From Acinetobacter kookii (GTDB taxonomy: Bacteria > Pseudomonadota > Gammaproteobacteria > Pseudomonadales > Moraxellaceae), in NCBI RefSeq assembly GCF_900096895.1, contig NZ_FMYO01000001.1:558001-622000 (forward strand): DNA of 64,000 bases, written 5' to 3'. The notes beneath the pieces are model-generated. The model was given only the letters and a program-made list of their open reading frames with translations. It was not told the origin of the DNA and did not search any database. Of this stretch, positions 45,856-55,286 are shown one piece after another; position 1 is the stretch's first letter, and each line of letters starts with the position of its first letter. A program made the position numbers and the translations under genes.

Positions 45856-47076
45856 TTAAGGTTCTTTATTGTCTATCAGTTCAATCTTACTCGATTTTTC
45901 AGCCTCTTGCAGATTTTTTGATTCCTGATTTTTCACTTCAATATCGACATCTACTTGATCGGCTTCAATCGAAATTGAGTTTGCTCCAGCATCTTGTATG
46001 ATCAGTGTAGATTGCCTATAAATATGGCTCTTTTCATAACATTCTCGTGCGTGACGTAGCAATACCACAATCACGGCAGCAACAGGCAAGGCAATCAGCA
46101 TTCCCAAGAAACCAGCAAGCTGGGCACCAGCCAATACCGCGAATACCACAGCAACTGGAGATAAACCAATTTTATCACCTAACAGGAAGGGTTGCAGAAT
46201 ATAACCTTCTACTGCCTGCCCTACCATGAAAACCACACCGACCAATGCCAGGTGAACCCAGTCAAGACCAAATTGAAATAAGGCCGCAATAACAGCAGCG
46301 ATTATTCCAACCGCAAACCCCAGATAAGGAATGATACTGGCCAGCCCTGCAATCATGCCAATAATCAGGCCCACTTCCAGTCCGATCAGCTGCAAACCCG
46401 CTGCATACACTACCCCCAGCAAAAACATCACCAAGAACTGACCTTTAACAAAGGCACCTAGAACACTATGACACTCCGCTACAATATTTAAGGTGGTCTT
46501 TTCATAGGGACGCGGAATCAGGCGGCGCAGGCTGTCTAGCATACGGTCCCAATCCAGCAGAAAATAGAAGGCAATAATTGGAATTAATATGATCGTTCCG
46601 CCAATCTGAATAAAATTCAGACCCGACTGGGCAACTTTCAGCACGACCGCCTGAATACTGTCTGCACTATAATTGGTTTGAATGTAATCCATAATGGCCA
46701 AGGACATCTGCTCGGTATCTATTTCCATTGGCACCAGATTGAATGTATTCGACAACCACGGCAGGAAGGTATAGTTTACCCAGTGAATACCTGCAGGAAT
46801 ACTGGTTTTAGCATACATCAGCTGTTTCCAGACCAATGGGACCAAATACCACATTGCCAAGGTAAGCACGATACCAATACCGATAAAGACCACACTAATC
46901 GACATCCAGCGCGGCAAACCGATATTATGCAACTTATCTACTAAAGGACTAAATAAATAGGCAATTAAAAATGCCCCTATAAAGGGTAATACCACCGGTT
47001 TAAGCAGATACAGAACCCACAGGAGGAATACGATTGCTGCAAGTATAAAAATGCGTCGTGAGGTGCGATCGACCAT
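45856..47076 (-). CDS. AI-2E/PerM-family transporter
   Basis: Inner-membrane protein of the AI-2 exporter-like/PerM family, 406 aa, with about seven hydrophobic segments. These include an N-terminal pair (about residues 8-40) and the cluster between 150 and 340 with the conserved GLEVGLIIGMIAGLASIIPYLGFAVG and LPVAAVIVVLL regions. A charged C-terminal tail (about 355-406) is rich in Glu, Asp and Lys. The upstream position next to hda is common in gammaproteobacteria. The transported substrate is unknown. It is divergent from purM across 134 bp. Confidence 0.88.
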   Translation of the reverse strand: MVDRTSRRIFILAAIVFLLWVLYLLKPVVLPFIGAFLIAYLFSPLVDKLHNIGLPRWMSISVVFIGIGIVLTLAMWYLVPLVWKQLMYAKTSIPAGIHWVNYTFLPWLSNTFNLVPMEIDTEQMSLAIMDYIQTNYSADSIQAVVLKVAQSGLNFIQIGGTIILIPIIAFYFLLDWDRMLDSLRRLIPRPYEKTTLNIVAECHSVLGAFVKGQFLVMFLLGVVYAAGLQLIGLEVGLIIGMIAGLASIIPYLGFAVGIIAAVIAALFQFGLDWVHLALVGVVFMVGQAVEGYILQPFLLGDKIGLSPVAVVFAVLAGAQLAGFLGMLIALPVAAVIVVLLRHARECYEKSHIYRQSTLIIQDAGANSISIEADQVDVDIEVKNQESKNLQEAEKSSKIELIDNKEP

Positions 47077-47210
47077 AGAAACTCGCCTTTTTTCGGTTTA
47101 TTTGTTCTAGACAGTAAAATATTTTAATAAAGATAGCATTTTAGCGCATAAATAACATAAGAGTTTCGTATATTCGGGTATAATCGCGGCGCGAATGCGG
47201 AGACTTCATT

Positions 47211-48278
47211 ATGAGCAACTCAACTTCCCCTAACACTGGTTTAAGCTATAAAGATGCGGGTGTCGACATTGAAGCGGGCGACTTACTTGTCGATCGTATC
47301 AAATCTGTCGCAAAACGTACTTCCCGTCCTGAAGTAATGGGCGGACTAGGCGGCTTCGGCGCACTTTGTAAAATCCCTAAAGGTTATGAAGAACCTGTTC
47401 TCGTATCTGGCACAGATGGTGTTGGTACAAAATTACGTTTGGCATTGAATTTGAACCGTCATGACACGATTGGTCAGGACCTGGTGGCAATGTGTGTCAA
47501 CGATCTTCTTGTATGTGGTGCAGAACCATTATTCTTCCTCGATTACTATGCAACGGGTCACCTCAATGTAGACGTTGCAGCAAATGTAGTGACAGGTATT
47601 GGCGCGGGTTGTGAGCTTGCTGGCTGTGCACTTGTAGGCGGTGAAACTGCTGAAATGCCAGGCATGTATGAAGGCGAAGACTATGACCTGGCAGGCTTCT
47701 GTGTAGGTGTGGTTGAGCAAAGCAAAATTATTGATGGCTCTAAAGTCAAAGCGGGTGACGTTTTAGTGGGTGTTGCGTCTTCAGGTGCACATTCAAACGG
47801 CTACTCTCTTCTTCGTAAAATTCTTGACGTGAAAAACGTTGACCTCACTCAAATTGTTGACGGTCGTCCCCTTGCAGATACGGCAATGGAACCAACACGT
47901 ATTTACGTCAAACCAATTCTTGAATTGCTTAAACAGGTTGATGTTCACGCGATGGCACACATCACGGGTGGCGGTTTACCGGGTAATTTACCTCGCGTAC
48001 TTCCAAACGGTGCTCAGGCAGTGATTAATGAATCTTCTTGGCAATGGCCTGAACTGTTCAAACTTCTTCAAAAAGAAGGTGGCGTTGAACAATTTGAAAT
48101 GTACCGCACATTCAACTGTGGCGTAGGTATGGTGCTTGCTGTTGACGCTGCTGATGCAGACAAAACTGTTGAAATCCTCAACGGCCTTGGCGAAAAAGCA
48201 TGGACCATGGGTCATATCGTTGACAATGCCGAATCAGTTGAAGGCGCAGACGAAAAAATCCGTGTGGTTTTTGCATAA
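47211..48278 (+). CDS. purM: Phosphoribosylformylglycinamidine cyclo-ligase
   Basis: AIR synthetase, 355 aa, closing the imidazole ring of AIR in purine biosynthesis. Family segments are [13 protein letters not shown] at the start, [36 protein letters not shown] and [13 protein letters not shown], the usual PurM ATP- and substrate-binding motifs. GGAG sits upstream of the ATG. The gene is followed 9 bp later by purN, a common operon. Confidence 0.97.
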   Translation: MSNSTSPNTGLSYKDAGVDIEAGDLLVDRIKSVAKRTSRPEVMGGLGGFGALCKIPKGYEEPVLVSGTDGVGTKLRLALNLNRHDTIGQDLVAMCVNDLLVCGAEPLFFLDYYATGHLNVDVAANVVTGIGAGCELAGCALVGGETAEMPGMYEGEDYDLAGFCVGVVEQSKIIDGSKVKAGDVLVGVASSGAHSNGYSLLRKILDVKNVDLTQIVDGRPLADTAMEPTRIYVKPILELLKQVDVHAMAHITGGGLPGNLPRVLPNGAQAVINESSWQWPELFKLLQKEGGVEQFEMYRTFNCGVGMVLAVDAADADKTVEILNGLGEKAWTMGHIVDNAESVEGADEKIRVVFA

Positions 48279-48287
48279 GTACTTCGC

Positions 48288-48917
48288 ATGATTAAAATTG
48301 CTGTTCTTGTTTCCGGAAGTGGATCTAACCTGCAAGCCCTGATTGATGCCAATCTCTCAGGTCAAATTGTCGGGGTGATTTCCAATAAACCGGAAGCATA
48401 TGCTTTAGAGCGTGCTGCAAAAGCAGGAATTCAAACTGCAGTAATTGAACACAAGCAATATCCTAACCGTGAAGCCTTTGATGATGTGATGCATCAGCAA
48501 TTGCTCGATTGGGATGTTGATCTGGTGGTTCTTGCAGGCTTTATGCGCATCTTGAGTGCCAAATTTGTCAAAGCCTGGGAAGGAAAAATGCTCAACATTC
48601 ACCCTTCCCTGCTGCCGTACTACAAAGGCATGCACACCCATCAACGGGTACTCAACACAGGTGATGTACTGCATGGCTGTACGGTGCATTATGTCACTGC
48701 CGAACTGGATGCAGGTCAGCCACTTGCGCAAGGTGTGCTAAAAGTAAATCTGCATGATAATGCTACTTCTTTAGCAAATCGGGTTCATGTGCTTGAACAT
48801 TTAATCTACCCGCAAGTGGTGGAATGGATTTGTACAGGCGCAGTCCAGCATACTGAACAGGGTGTGCTGTATCGTGGTCAGGCAATAAAAGAGCCCGTGC
48901 AATTCTGCAGGTTTTAA
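48288..48917 (+). CDS. purN: Phosphoribosylglycinamide formyltransferase 1
   Basis: GAR transformylase, 209 aa, using 10-formyl-tetrahydrofolate. The N-terminal phosphate-binding loop is VLVSGSGSNLQAL (about residues 5-17). The catalytic Asn-His-Asp triad appears in NIHPSLLPYYKGMHTH (Asn and His near 104-106) and TAELDAGQPLAQ (Asp near 142). It is the second gene of the purMN operon, with a strong terminator after it. Confidence 0.96.
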   Translation: MIKIAVLVSGSGSNLQALIDANLSGQIVGVISNKPEAYALERAAKAGIQTAVIEHKQYPNREAFDDVMHQQLLDWDVDLVVLAGFMRILSAKFVKAWEGKMLNIHPSLLPYYKGMHTHQRVLNTGDVLHGCTVHYVTAELDAGQPLAQGVLKVNLHDNATSLANRVHVLEHLIYPQVVEWICTGAVQHTEQGVLYRGQAIKEPVQFCRF

Positions 48918-48922
48918 AGAAT

Positions 48923-48950
48923 AAAAAACGCATCCGAGGATGCGTTTTTT
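48923..48950 (+). terminator. Rho-independent terminator after purN
   Basis: AAAAAACGCATCC and GGATGCGTTTTTT form a 13-bp stem around GA (effectively a CCGAGG cap), followed by a T-run. Confidence 0.92.
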
Positions 48951-48986
48951 ATTGCTTTATTTTTTAATCATTAACTGGAGCAGAAA

Positions 48987-49790
48987 TTACACTGCCGGCT
49001 GCTGAATCAGTTGCTTGATCAACGCGACGGTCTCTAGCGGTTTTTCCAGTGGAAACATGTGGCTTCCCGGAACAACCGTATATGGAATACCAAACTTCTT
49101 TTTCGCGATTTGCGGAAAGCCCCGCCCAATAAACGGCCCTTGTTCCGCCATTAGCAGCTGGACAGGCACTTGAGGTTTCGGCTGCGGCAGCCACCATAAT
49201 GATGGATTGGTTCTAAAAATATTCACCTCATCCATTTTTGCAATGGTCAACTCCACACCGCCCCGCACCTTATCCTCAGTTAAAGCATGATCGATATAGG
49301 CCTGAAAGCAGTCCGCATCAAAGTGTTGATAAAAGCCTTTGGGACGAAGCAATTCTGCCGCCTGTTCACGACTTTCCCAATGATCTCTGCGACGTAAAGA
49401 TAAAGAGGCTGGCGACATTTTATCCACGGCTTTTAGCTTCAAGGTTTTAGCTACATGTAAAGCAAAGCCCTCTTTACCCATAATTAAGGGCGGATCAATC
49501 ATAATGACCTGTTGAAACAGCTCTGGACGTTTTAAGGCTGCCTGAAAAGTCAGCACCGATCCTAAAGAATGACCGAGGCCAATGACTTTGCTGCCATTGG
49601 CCTGGCGCACAATACTGTCAATGACCTGATTGGTCAGGCTGTTCCAGTGATTGTCTATGGGGTAACGCTTGTCTGGACCAAGCAAGGGCACATAAATAAT
49701 GTCATATTCATCTTTCAGTCCATCAAACAGCTTTTGATAAACTTTTGATGGCACGCCATTGGCGTGCGCAAAGTGGATCACGGGTTTCAT
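48987..49790 (-). CDS. Alpha/beta hydrolase
   Basis: Cytoplasmic alpha/beta hydrolase of 267 aa. The nucleophile is Ser75 in GLGHSLGS, the oxyanion segment is HFAHANGVPS at the N-terminus, and the catalytic histidine is probably in PGSHMFPLE near the C-terminus. There is no signal peptide. Its ATG overlaps the sppA stop (ATGA), so the two are co-translated. The substrate is unknown; relatives are broadly annotated as esterases or lipases. It is convergent with purN. Confidence 0.85.
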   Translation of the reverse strand: MKPVIHFAHANGVPSKVYQKLFDGLKDEYDIIYVPLLGPDKRYPIDNHWNSLTNQVIDSIVRQANGSKVIGLGHSLGSVLTFQAALKRPELFQQVIMIDPPLIMGKEGFALHVAKTLKLKAVDKMSPASLSLRRRDHWESREQAAELLRPKGFYQHFDADCFQAYIDHALTEDKVRGGVELTIAKMDEVNIFRTNPSLWWLPQPKPQVPVQLLMAEQGPFIGRGFPQIAKKKFGIPYTVVPGSHMFPLEKPLETVALIKQLIQQPAV

Positions 49791-50812
49791 TGCAATTTTG
49801 TCGTTTGTTCAGATTGGACCTGTTGTGAAATTGAGCTGGCAAAACCTTGCCCCATTGAACTTCCCATACGTCCTAGTACTGAATCGAAAGGATTATATTC
49901 AATGGTGTAATTGACTGCTTTTTCCAGTTTCAGCTCTCGTTTCAAGCTATTTAAACTGCCGGTACGGTCTGCAATGCCCAGTTTCACGGCCTGTTCACCT
50001 GTCCAGAACAAACCTGAGAATATTGCAGGATCGTTCGACTTCAATTTTTTACCCCGCCCCTGTTTCACGGCATTGATAAAGTGGTCATGTACATTATCCA
50101 GCACCCCTTGTACATGGGCTTTTTGCGCAGCATCCACCGGCTGAGTCATGGATAAAAGTGCCTTATTTTCACCAGAGGTCATGGTACGGTCTTCAACACC
50201 TAATTTCTGCATTAAACCATTCACGCCATAGTTCGGCATAATCACCCCAATAGAACCCACCAGACTTGAAGGATTGACAATAATTTCGTCAGCAGCAGAA
50301 GCAATGTAATATGCACCCGAAGCACCAGTATCCCCAATGATGGCGTACAGTTTTTTATCTGCATGGTCTTTTTTCAAATATTGAATTTCTTGCCAGATTT
50401 CATCCGATTGAACCGGTGAGCCACCTGGTGAATTAATATTGAGAACCACGGCTTTACTTTGCTTGTTTTCAAAGGCTTTCTTGAGCGCTTTAACGGTATC
50501 CGTGCTATTCACACTTTGCTTGTCTGCAGCAATGGTGCCAATAATATCGACTACGGCAATATGCGAACTGGTCGTTGCCGTAGGATCTGTGGTTGATGTA
50601 CTGCAGCTTTTCGCCATCAGCACCAAAATAAAAAGAATATAAGCAAAAGTGAGAAATTTAAAGAAGATTCCCCAACGACGCGCACGGCGCTGTTCTTCTA
50701 CAGAGGCTAAAACGGCTTTTTCTAAAATATGCCATTCTTTGCCAGTTATATTTTGTGAATTATGTGGTGTATTTTGAATTTCATTTTCTGGTTTTGGTGG
50801 CCAATCGGACAT
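49787..50812 (-). CDS. sppA: S49-family signal peptide peptidase SppA
   Basis: Membrane-anchored serine protease, 341 aa, degrading cleaved signal peptides. A cytoplasmic N-terminus (about residues 1-46) is followed by one transmembrane helix (about 48-66) and the periplasmic protease domain. The domain shows VVLNINSPGGSP (about 119-130), the nucleophile region GDTGASGAYYIASAADEI, and SLVGSIGVIMPNY. The size corresponds to the short, single-domain SppA found in many bacteria. It overlaps the downstream hydrolase by 4 bp. Confidence 0.92.
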   Translation of the reverse strand: MSDWPPKPENEIQNTPHNSQNITGKEWHILEKAVLASVEEQRRARRWGIFFKFLTFAYILFILVLMAKSCSTSTTDPTATTSSHIAVVDIIGTIAADKQSVNSTDTVKALKKAFENKQSKAVVLNINSPGGSPVQSDEIWQEIQYLKKDHADKKLYAIIGDTGASGAYYIASAADEIIVNPSSLVGSIGVIMPNYGVNGLMQKLGVEDRTMTSGENKALLSMTQPVDAAQKAHVQGVLDNVHDHFINAVKQGRGKKLKSNDPAIFSGLFWTGEQAVKLGIADRTGSLNSLKRELKLEKAVNYTIEYNPFDSVLGRMGSSMGQGFASSISQQVQSEQTTKLQ

Positions 50813-50943
50813 GGAAAACGATCCACTGTTGAGTTAAATTGGACTCATTATATACACTGATCGGGTTAAATCTGTCTAAATTATCTGTTTTCACTTATAA
50901 TAAATTTATCTTTTCCATTCATGATGCAATTGACAATACAACA

Positions 50944-51927
50944 ATGACCGATCGAAGCTCCCAGAATACAACCTATCGTCTTTTGCAGTTTATTAGCCGA
51001 CAACCTATTCAAATTTCTCGATTTATAGCGCGTGGTTTAGCTGGTCTGGTCAATGCTCTCAAAATTTCCAAAACTTCAGAAACCATTCGGTTGAATTTAA
51101 ATATCGCACTGCCTGAACTGAGTGATGCAGAGCGGGAAAAAATTACGGCTCAAGCCATCCGCAATGAGCTGATCTCTTATTTTGAGTTTTTCAGTATTTG
51201 GGGTTCCAGCAATGAAGCCAATCTTGCACGCATTCATAAAGTGCATGGTAAGCAGCTGCTGCTGGATGCACTTGCCGCAAACAAAGGTGTGGTTTTAATC
51301 GTTCCACATTTTGGCACCTGGGAAATCATGAATGCCTATATTGCCCAATTTACCAAAATGACCATCATGTACAAGCCGGTCAAAAATGAGGCGGCCGACC
51401 TGTTTGTCCGGAACGCGCGCAGTCGCGAACAGGCAACCTTGGTCCCTACCGATGAATCCGGAGTTCGCCAGATTTTCAAGGCCTTGAAACAGGGTGGAAC
51501 AACAGTGATTTTGCCCGACCATACCCCAAACGTTGGCGGTGAAATGATTCCTTATTTTGGACTGCCGTTGGCCACCAGTAATTTAAGTGCCAAACTGATT
51601 CAAAAAACCAAAGCTAAAACCTTGTTTTTATATGCACTACGTAATGAGGATCAGGGCTTTGATCTATATTTTGAAGCAATTGATGAACGCATCTATTCAG
51701 TCGATACCAATCAAGGCACAGGCATTATTTTTCAAGCCATTGAAAACCTGATCCGCCGTTACCCCGAGCATTACCACTGGAGCTATAAACGTTTTAAAGC
51801 CAGCCCCGAATTGGATGCCCTGTATTATCTCAATAAAACAGAGGCATTGGCCCTGGTCGCTAAAGTCCGCGCAGAAGCTGCCGCTCAAAATCCTGCAATT
51901 CCAGTAGAAAATGAACAAGTCATATAG
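50944..51927 (+). CDS. LpxL/HtrB-family lipid A acyltransferase
   Basis: Lysophospholipid acyltransferase-fold enzyme, 327 aa from ATG 50944, of the family that adds secondary acyl chains to lipid A. The catalytic motif HFGTWE (H-x4-E, about residue 120) follows GVVLIVP. Later segments TVILPDHTPNVGGEMIPYFG and HYHWSYKRFK are typical. No ribosome binding site is evident at any candidate start, and an extension to 50839 would overlap the divergent sppA promoter. LpxL versus LpxM cannot be decided by eye. Confidence 0.88.
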   Translation: MTDRSSQNTTYRLLQFISRQPIQISRFIARGLAGLVNALKISKTSETIRLNLNIALPELSDAEREKITAQAIRNELISYFEFFSIWGSSNEANLARIHKVHGKQLLLDALAANKGVVLIVPHFGTWEIMNAYIAQFTKMTIMYKPVKNEAADLFVRNARSREQATLVPTDESGVRQIFKALKQGGTTVILPDHTPNVGGEMIPYFGLPLATSNLSAKLIQKTKAKTLFLYALRNEDQGFDLYFEAIDERIYSVDTNQGTGIIFQAIENLIRRYPEHYHWSYKRFKASPELDALYYLNKTEALALVAKVRAEAAAQNPAIPVENEQVI

Positions 51928-51949
51928 TCAGGTCTTCTATAGTCAGACC

Positions 51950-54400
51950 CTAGTATTTAAGTTTTACTGCTGCACGTTTTAACCATTGCCGTTGTTCACG
52001 TGCATACTGTAATTGCATTTGTCCATTGGCCTGTCTGCTAAATTGGATGCTGCCCTGCTGTACTGTGCTCAAGACAGGAATATCCAGCTGCTGTAGACGT
52101 TGCAGCGTCATTTTACTGGGATGTCCATAGCGATTGTGAAAGCCAGCCGACGCGATCACGATTTTCGGGTTTAACTGCTTTAAAAAAGCGTAGGCCGAGC
52201 TATGCCGACTGCCATGATGTCCCAAAACCAGCACATCGACTTTTAAGTCTGGATAATCCTGCAGAATTTGATATTCCGTTTGCCAACCGGCATCTCCCAT
52301 CAGTAAAAAATTTTGATAGGGTTGGGCATTTTTCACCTGCAGATAAATCACACAGGACATTTCATTTTTCTCAGCGTTGGCATAGGCCAAATTTTCGGTT
52401 TTGGGCGACAGCACGGTCATGTTTACGCGATCACGCCACTGCCAGTTTTGCCCTTGATGACAATAATCAAACTGGCTGGAATCCGCGACTTCAAGTTTCT
52501 CATTTGAATAGACCTGCCTGATGGGGAACTGCTGTCTGATCGACTCATAGCCACCTTTATGATCCTGGTCTAAGTGGGTCAAAATCAGCTGATTCAATTC
52601 ACTCACCCCCTTCACCGATAAAAAGGGCAAAATGATTTGCTTGCCCACACTAAATTTACCTTCATCATAATTTCCGCCCATATCAATCATCATGGTCTGG
52701 TCTTGATCGCGGATAAAAATCGCCTGTCCTTGTCCAACATCCAATACATTCAATTCAAATTCATTTTTACTGGCATCGAGGGCAACTAAAGGCATAAAGC
52801 ACAAGATAGACCACGCTTTAGGCAACACAGCGCGCGGTAAAAACAGGATCATCAATCCCAGACACACACTGAGCCACACGGCAAAGTTCATGGCAATCGG
52901 CTGTAAGGTCGGGGCAAACAGCCGATCTAAAAGTTGCAGCAACCCCAGCAAGGCAGCAAGACACAGATCGTTGATTTGAAAAACCAGTCCGCCCAAAGGC
53001 TCAGCAATGAAATAGCACAGGGCTGCCAACAGATCCAAGGGCACAATCACCAGGCCAATCCAGGGAATGGCAAACAGATTACTCAGTGGCGTAATCCATG
53101 CCATCTGTTTAAAAAACAGCATCATCAGGGGAAATAAGGCCAGAAATATTTTCCACTGCGATTCGATTAAAAGTTTCAGCTGCATTTTGAGGTAGTGTGT
53201 TCGGGTCTTGAGCTCCTCCGTGCCGCTTTGCTGCTGCATGGTCTGGTAAATGCGCAGCAACACAAAACATGCGCCATAGGACAGCCAGAATGCAGCCGAT
53301 AAAATACTGAAAGGATCAAAAATTAACAGGATAGAGGCACTAAACAGCAAAATATTCAGTGGTCGGAGCTTTTGCTTGAACAAGATAAATACACTGATCA
53401 ACAAGCAGCTCAATAGCGTTCTGAGCGCAGGAATTTCAAAGCCAACAAATGCACAGTACAGTGCTACGCTCGCGCAAAAGGGCCAGATCAGCAGATATTG
53501 CCTGGGCCATTTCAAATAGAGTTGCGGTCGATAATGAGCAATGAGCTGATGCAGACTCCAACACAGCAGTACGGCAAAAATCAACACATGCGGCCCGGAT
53601 ATGGCGAGCAGATGACTCATACCAAAGCGCTGAAACAGTTGCTCGGTGTCTGTAGCCAGCAAACTCTTGTCTCCGGTCAATAAAGCCAGTATTAAACCTT
53701 TATGCTGCACGGGCTGCTGATGGATAAAATTGCGTAATGCCAAACGCTGCTGCTCAACCCAGAGTTGAATCTGACTGGAAACAGAAGCATGTTGCCTGAG
53801 GTATCGTCCATGCCCTAAAGCATCAACTTCTTGTTCAGTCAGCTTGTGGATTGATGAAACTTTAAATCCGGACATGATATTTTGCTGGATATACCATTGT
53901 TCCTGATCAAAGGCTCCTTCAGTGGCATAGCTATGCGCAGGCAGGACTTGTCCCTGCAAACGGTAATATTGACCTAGCTCAAGTACCGCAGATGAACTTG
54001 AATCTGGTGCATTTTTTAAAAATGCCTGCCACTGCACCACTTGTGTATGGCGATTCAATACCTGAATTTTTTGCTGGATGGTCGGATCGCCTAATTCATT
54101 GATGTGTTTAACATAGGCAATCACCTCCACTGCTTCAGGCTGTTGTTCCCGAAACAGTAAACGCTTATTTAATTGATGATCAGCATAACTATAGCCGAGT
54201 GCAATCCCCAGGCTCAGTCCCAGAGAAAGCTGTAAAAACTTAAATCCTAAGGAATAAGCCTGTTTGAAAACAGTCAGCTTTAAAAGGAGAAGCACGATAA
54301 AAAGAGCGATACATGGAATGAGTAAAGACTGCAATATCGGGTAGTTTTTTCCCATTGTGGCAATCCCTAGCACCCAGCCGATACAGATTATTTGAATCAT
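51950..54400 (-). CDS. comEC: ComEC/Rec2 DNA-uptake channel protein
   Basis: Competence protein that forms the inner-membrane channel for transforming DNA, consistent with natural competence in Acinetobacter. From ATG 54400 it has 816 aa; a TTG 19 codons upstream is an alternative. The N-terminal hydrophobic segments and OB-fold-like domain (about residues 60-180) precede the multi-pass Competence domain (about 240-520), which includes HLLAISGPHVLIFA. The C-terminal metallo-beta-lactamase-like domain has LTHLDQDHKGG (near 617) and the later GHHGSRHSSAYAFL. Confidence 0.94.
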   Translation of the reverse strand: MIQIICIGWVLGIATMGKNYPILQSLLIPCIALFIVLLLLKLTVFKQAYSLGFKFLQLSLGLSLGIALGYSYADHQLNKRLLFREQQPEAVEVIAYVKHINELGDPTIQQKIQVLNRHTQVVQWQAFLKNAPDSSSSAVLELGQYYRLQGQVLPAHSYATEGAFDQEQWYIQQNIMSGFKVSSIHKLTEQEVDALGHGRYLRQHASVSSQIQLWVEQQRLALRNFIHQQPVQHKGLILALLTGDKSLLATDTEQLFQRFGMSHLLAISGPHVLIFAVLLCWSLHQLIAHYRPQLYLKWPRQYLLIWPFCASVALYCAFVGFEIPALRTLLSCLLISVFILFKQKLRPLNILLFSASILLIFDPFSILSAAFWLSYGACFVLLRIYQTMQQQSGTEELKTRTHYLKMQLKLLIESQWKIFLALFPLMMLFFKQMAWITPLSNLFAIPWIGLVIVPLDLLAALCYFIAEPLGGLVFQINDLCLAALLGLLQLLDRLFAPTLQPIAMNFAVWLSVCLGLMILFLPRAVLPKAWSILCFMPLVALDASKNEFELNVLDVGQGQAIFIRDQDQTMMIDMGGNYDEGKFSVGKQIILPFLSVKGVSELNQLILTHLDQDHKGGYESIRQQFPIRQVYSNEKLEVADSSQFDYCHQGQNWQWRDRVNMTVLSPKTENLAYANAEKNEMSCVIYLQVKNAQPYQNFLLMGDAGWQTEYQILQDYPDLKVDVLVLGHHGSRHSSAYAFLKQLNPKIVIASAGFHNRYGHPSKMTLQRLQQLDIPVLSTVQQGSIQFSRQANGQMQLQYAREQRQWLKRAAVKLKY

Positions 54401-54602
54401 TGTGATTATAATTTTTTTATTTTTGGCAATATTAAAGCCCACCGGAGTGAGCTTCAATCGTTTTCTAAATTTATCGATCAGTGTCTAGGGTTGGGTGACA
54501 CTTCATCCTTGTTTGTGACAACGAATATTTTTTACGCTGTATACATCTCATTGTTTAATTGGAGCTTACAACGCAAATCATTTATGAAGTGTCAGACAAT
54601 CC

Positions 54603-55286
54603 TTAACCATCAATCCAGACGCCGTCTTGCATATGCAAAATCGAGTCGGCAGTCTGGGCCAGCTGTTCATCATGGGTCACAATCAGCATCGCCATATTGA
54701 ACTCATCACGTAATTCACTCAGCAATTCAAAAATTTTCACTGCCGTTTTACGGTCCAGATTCCCCGTCGGCTCATCTGCCAGCATCAGTTCCGGCTTTGC
54801 CACCAGAGCACGCGCCAAGGCAACACGCTGACGTTCACCACCAGACAGCTCGCCCGGTTTATGCGTCATGCGATGCGACAGTCCGACCCGATTAAGCAAA
54901 TATTCAGCCTGCTCTTTAGATTGCTTATAGGTCGTTCCTGCACGCAGCATCAGCGGCATGGCCACATTTTCCAGTGCGGTAAATTCAGGCAACAGATGAT
55001 GGAACTGATAGACAAAGCCTAAATGCTGGTTACGCAAATAGCCACGCTCGGCTTCACCCAAATTATCGAAGCGCTTGCCGTTTAAGAACACCTGCCCTGC
55101 TGTTGGACAGTCCAGACCACCCAACACATGCAGCAAGGTACTTTTACCCGACCCACTCGAACCGACAATAGACACAAACTCGCCTTTTTTGACCTCTAAG
55201 GACAAGTTTTTAATCACTTCAACGGTGGTTTTGCCATCGGTAAAACTTTTCGAGATATTTTTCGCTTCGAGGACAAGATTACTCAT
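54603..55286 (-). CDS. lolD: Lipoprotein-releasing ABC transporter ATP-binding protein LolD
   Basis: LolD ATPase, 227 aa from ATG 55286, powering extraction of lipoproteins from the inner membrane. Walker A is GSSGSGKST (about residue 41), the signature is LSGGERQRVALARAL, and Walker B is PELMLADEPTGNLD. The start lies inside the end of the lolC/E-type gene (8-bp overlap), so translation is coupled. Continuing the frame further upstream would overlap more of that gene and is unlikely. Confidence 0.95.
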   Translation of the reverse strand: MSNLVLEAKNISKSFTDGKTTVEVIKNLSLEVKKGEFVSIVGSSGSGKSTLLHVLGGLDCPTAGQVFLNGKRFDNLGEAERGYLRNQHLGFVYQFHHLLPEFTALENVAMPLMLRAGTTYKQSKEQAEYLLNRVGLSHRMTHKPGELSGGERQRVALARALVAKPELMLADEPTGNLDRKTAVKIFELLSELRDEFNMAMLIVTHDEQLAQTADSILHMQDGVWIDG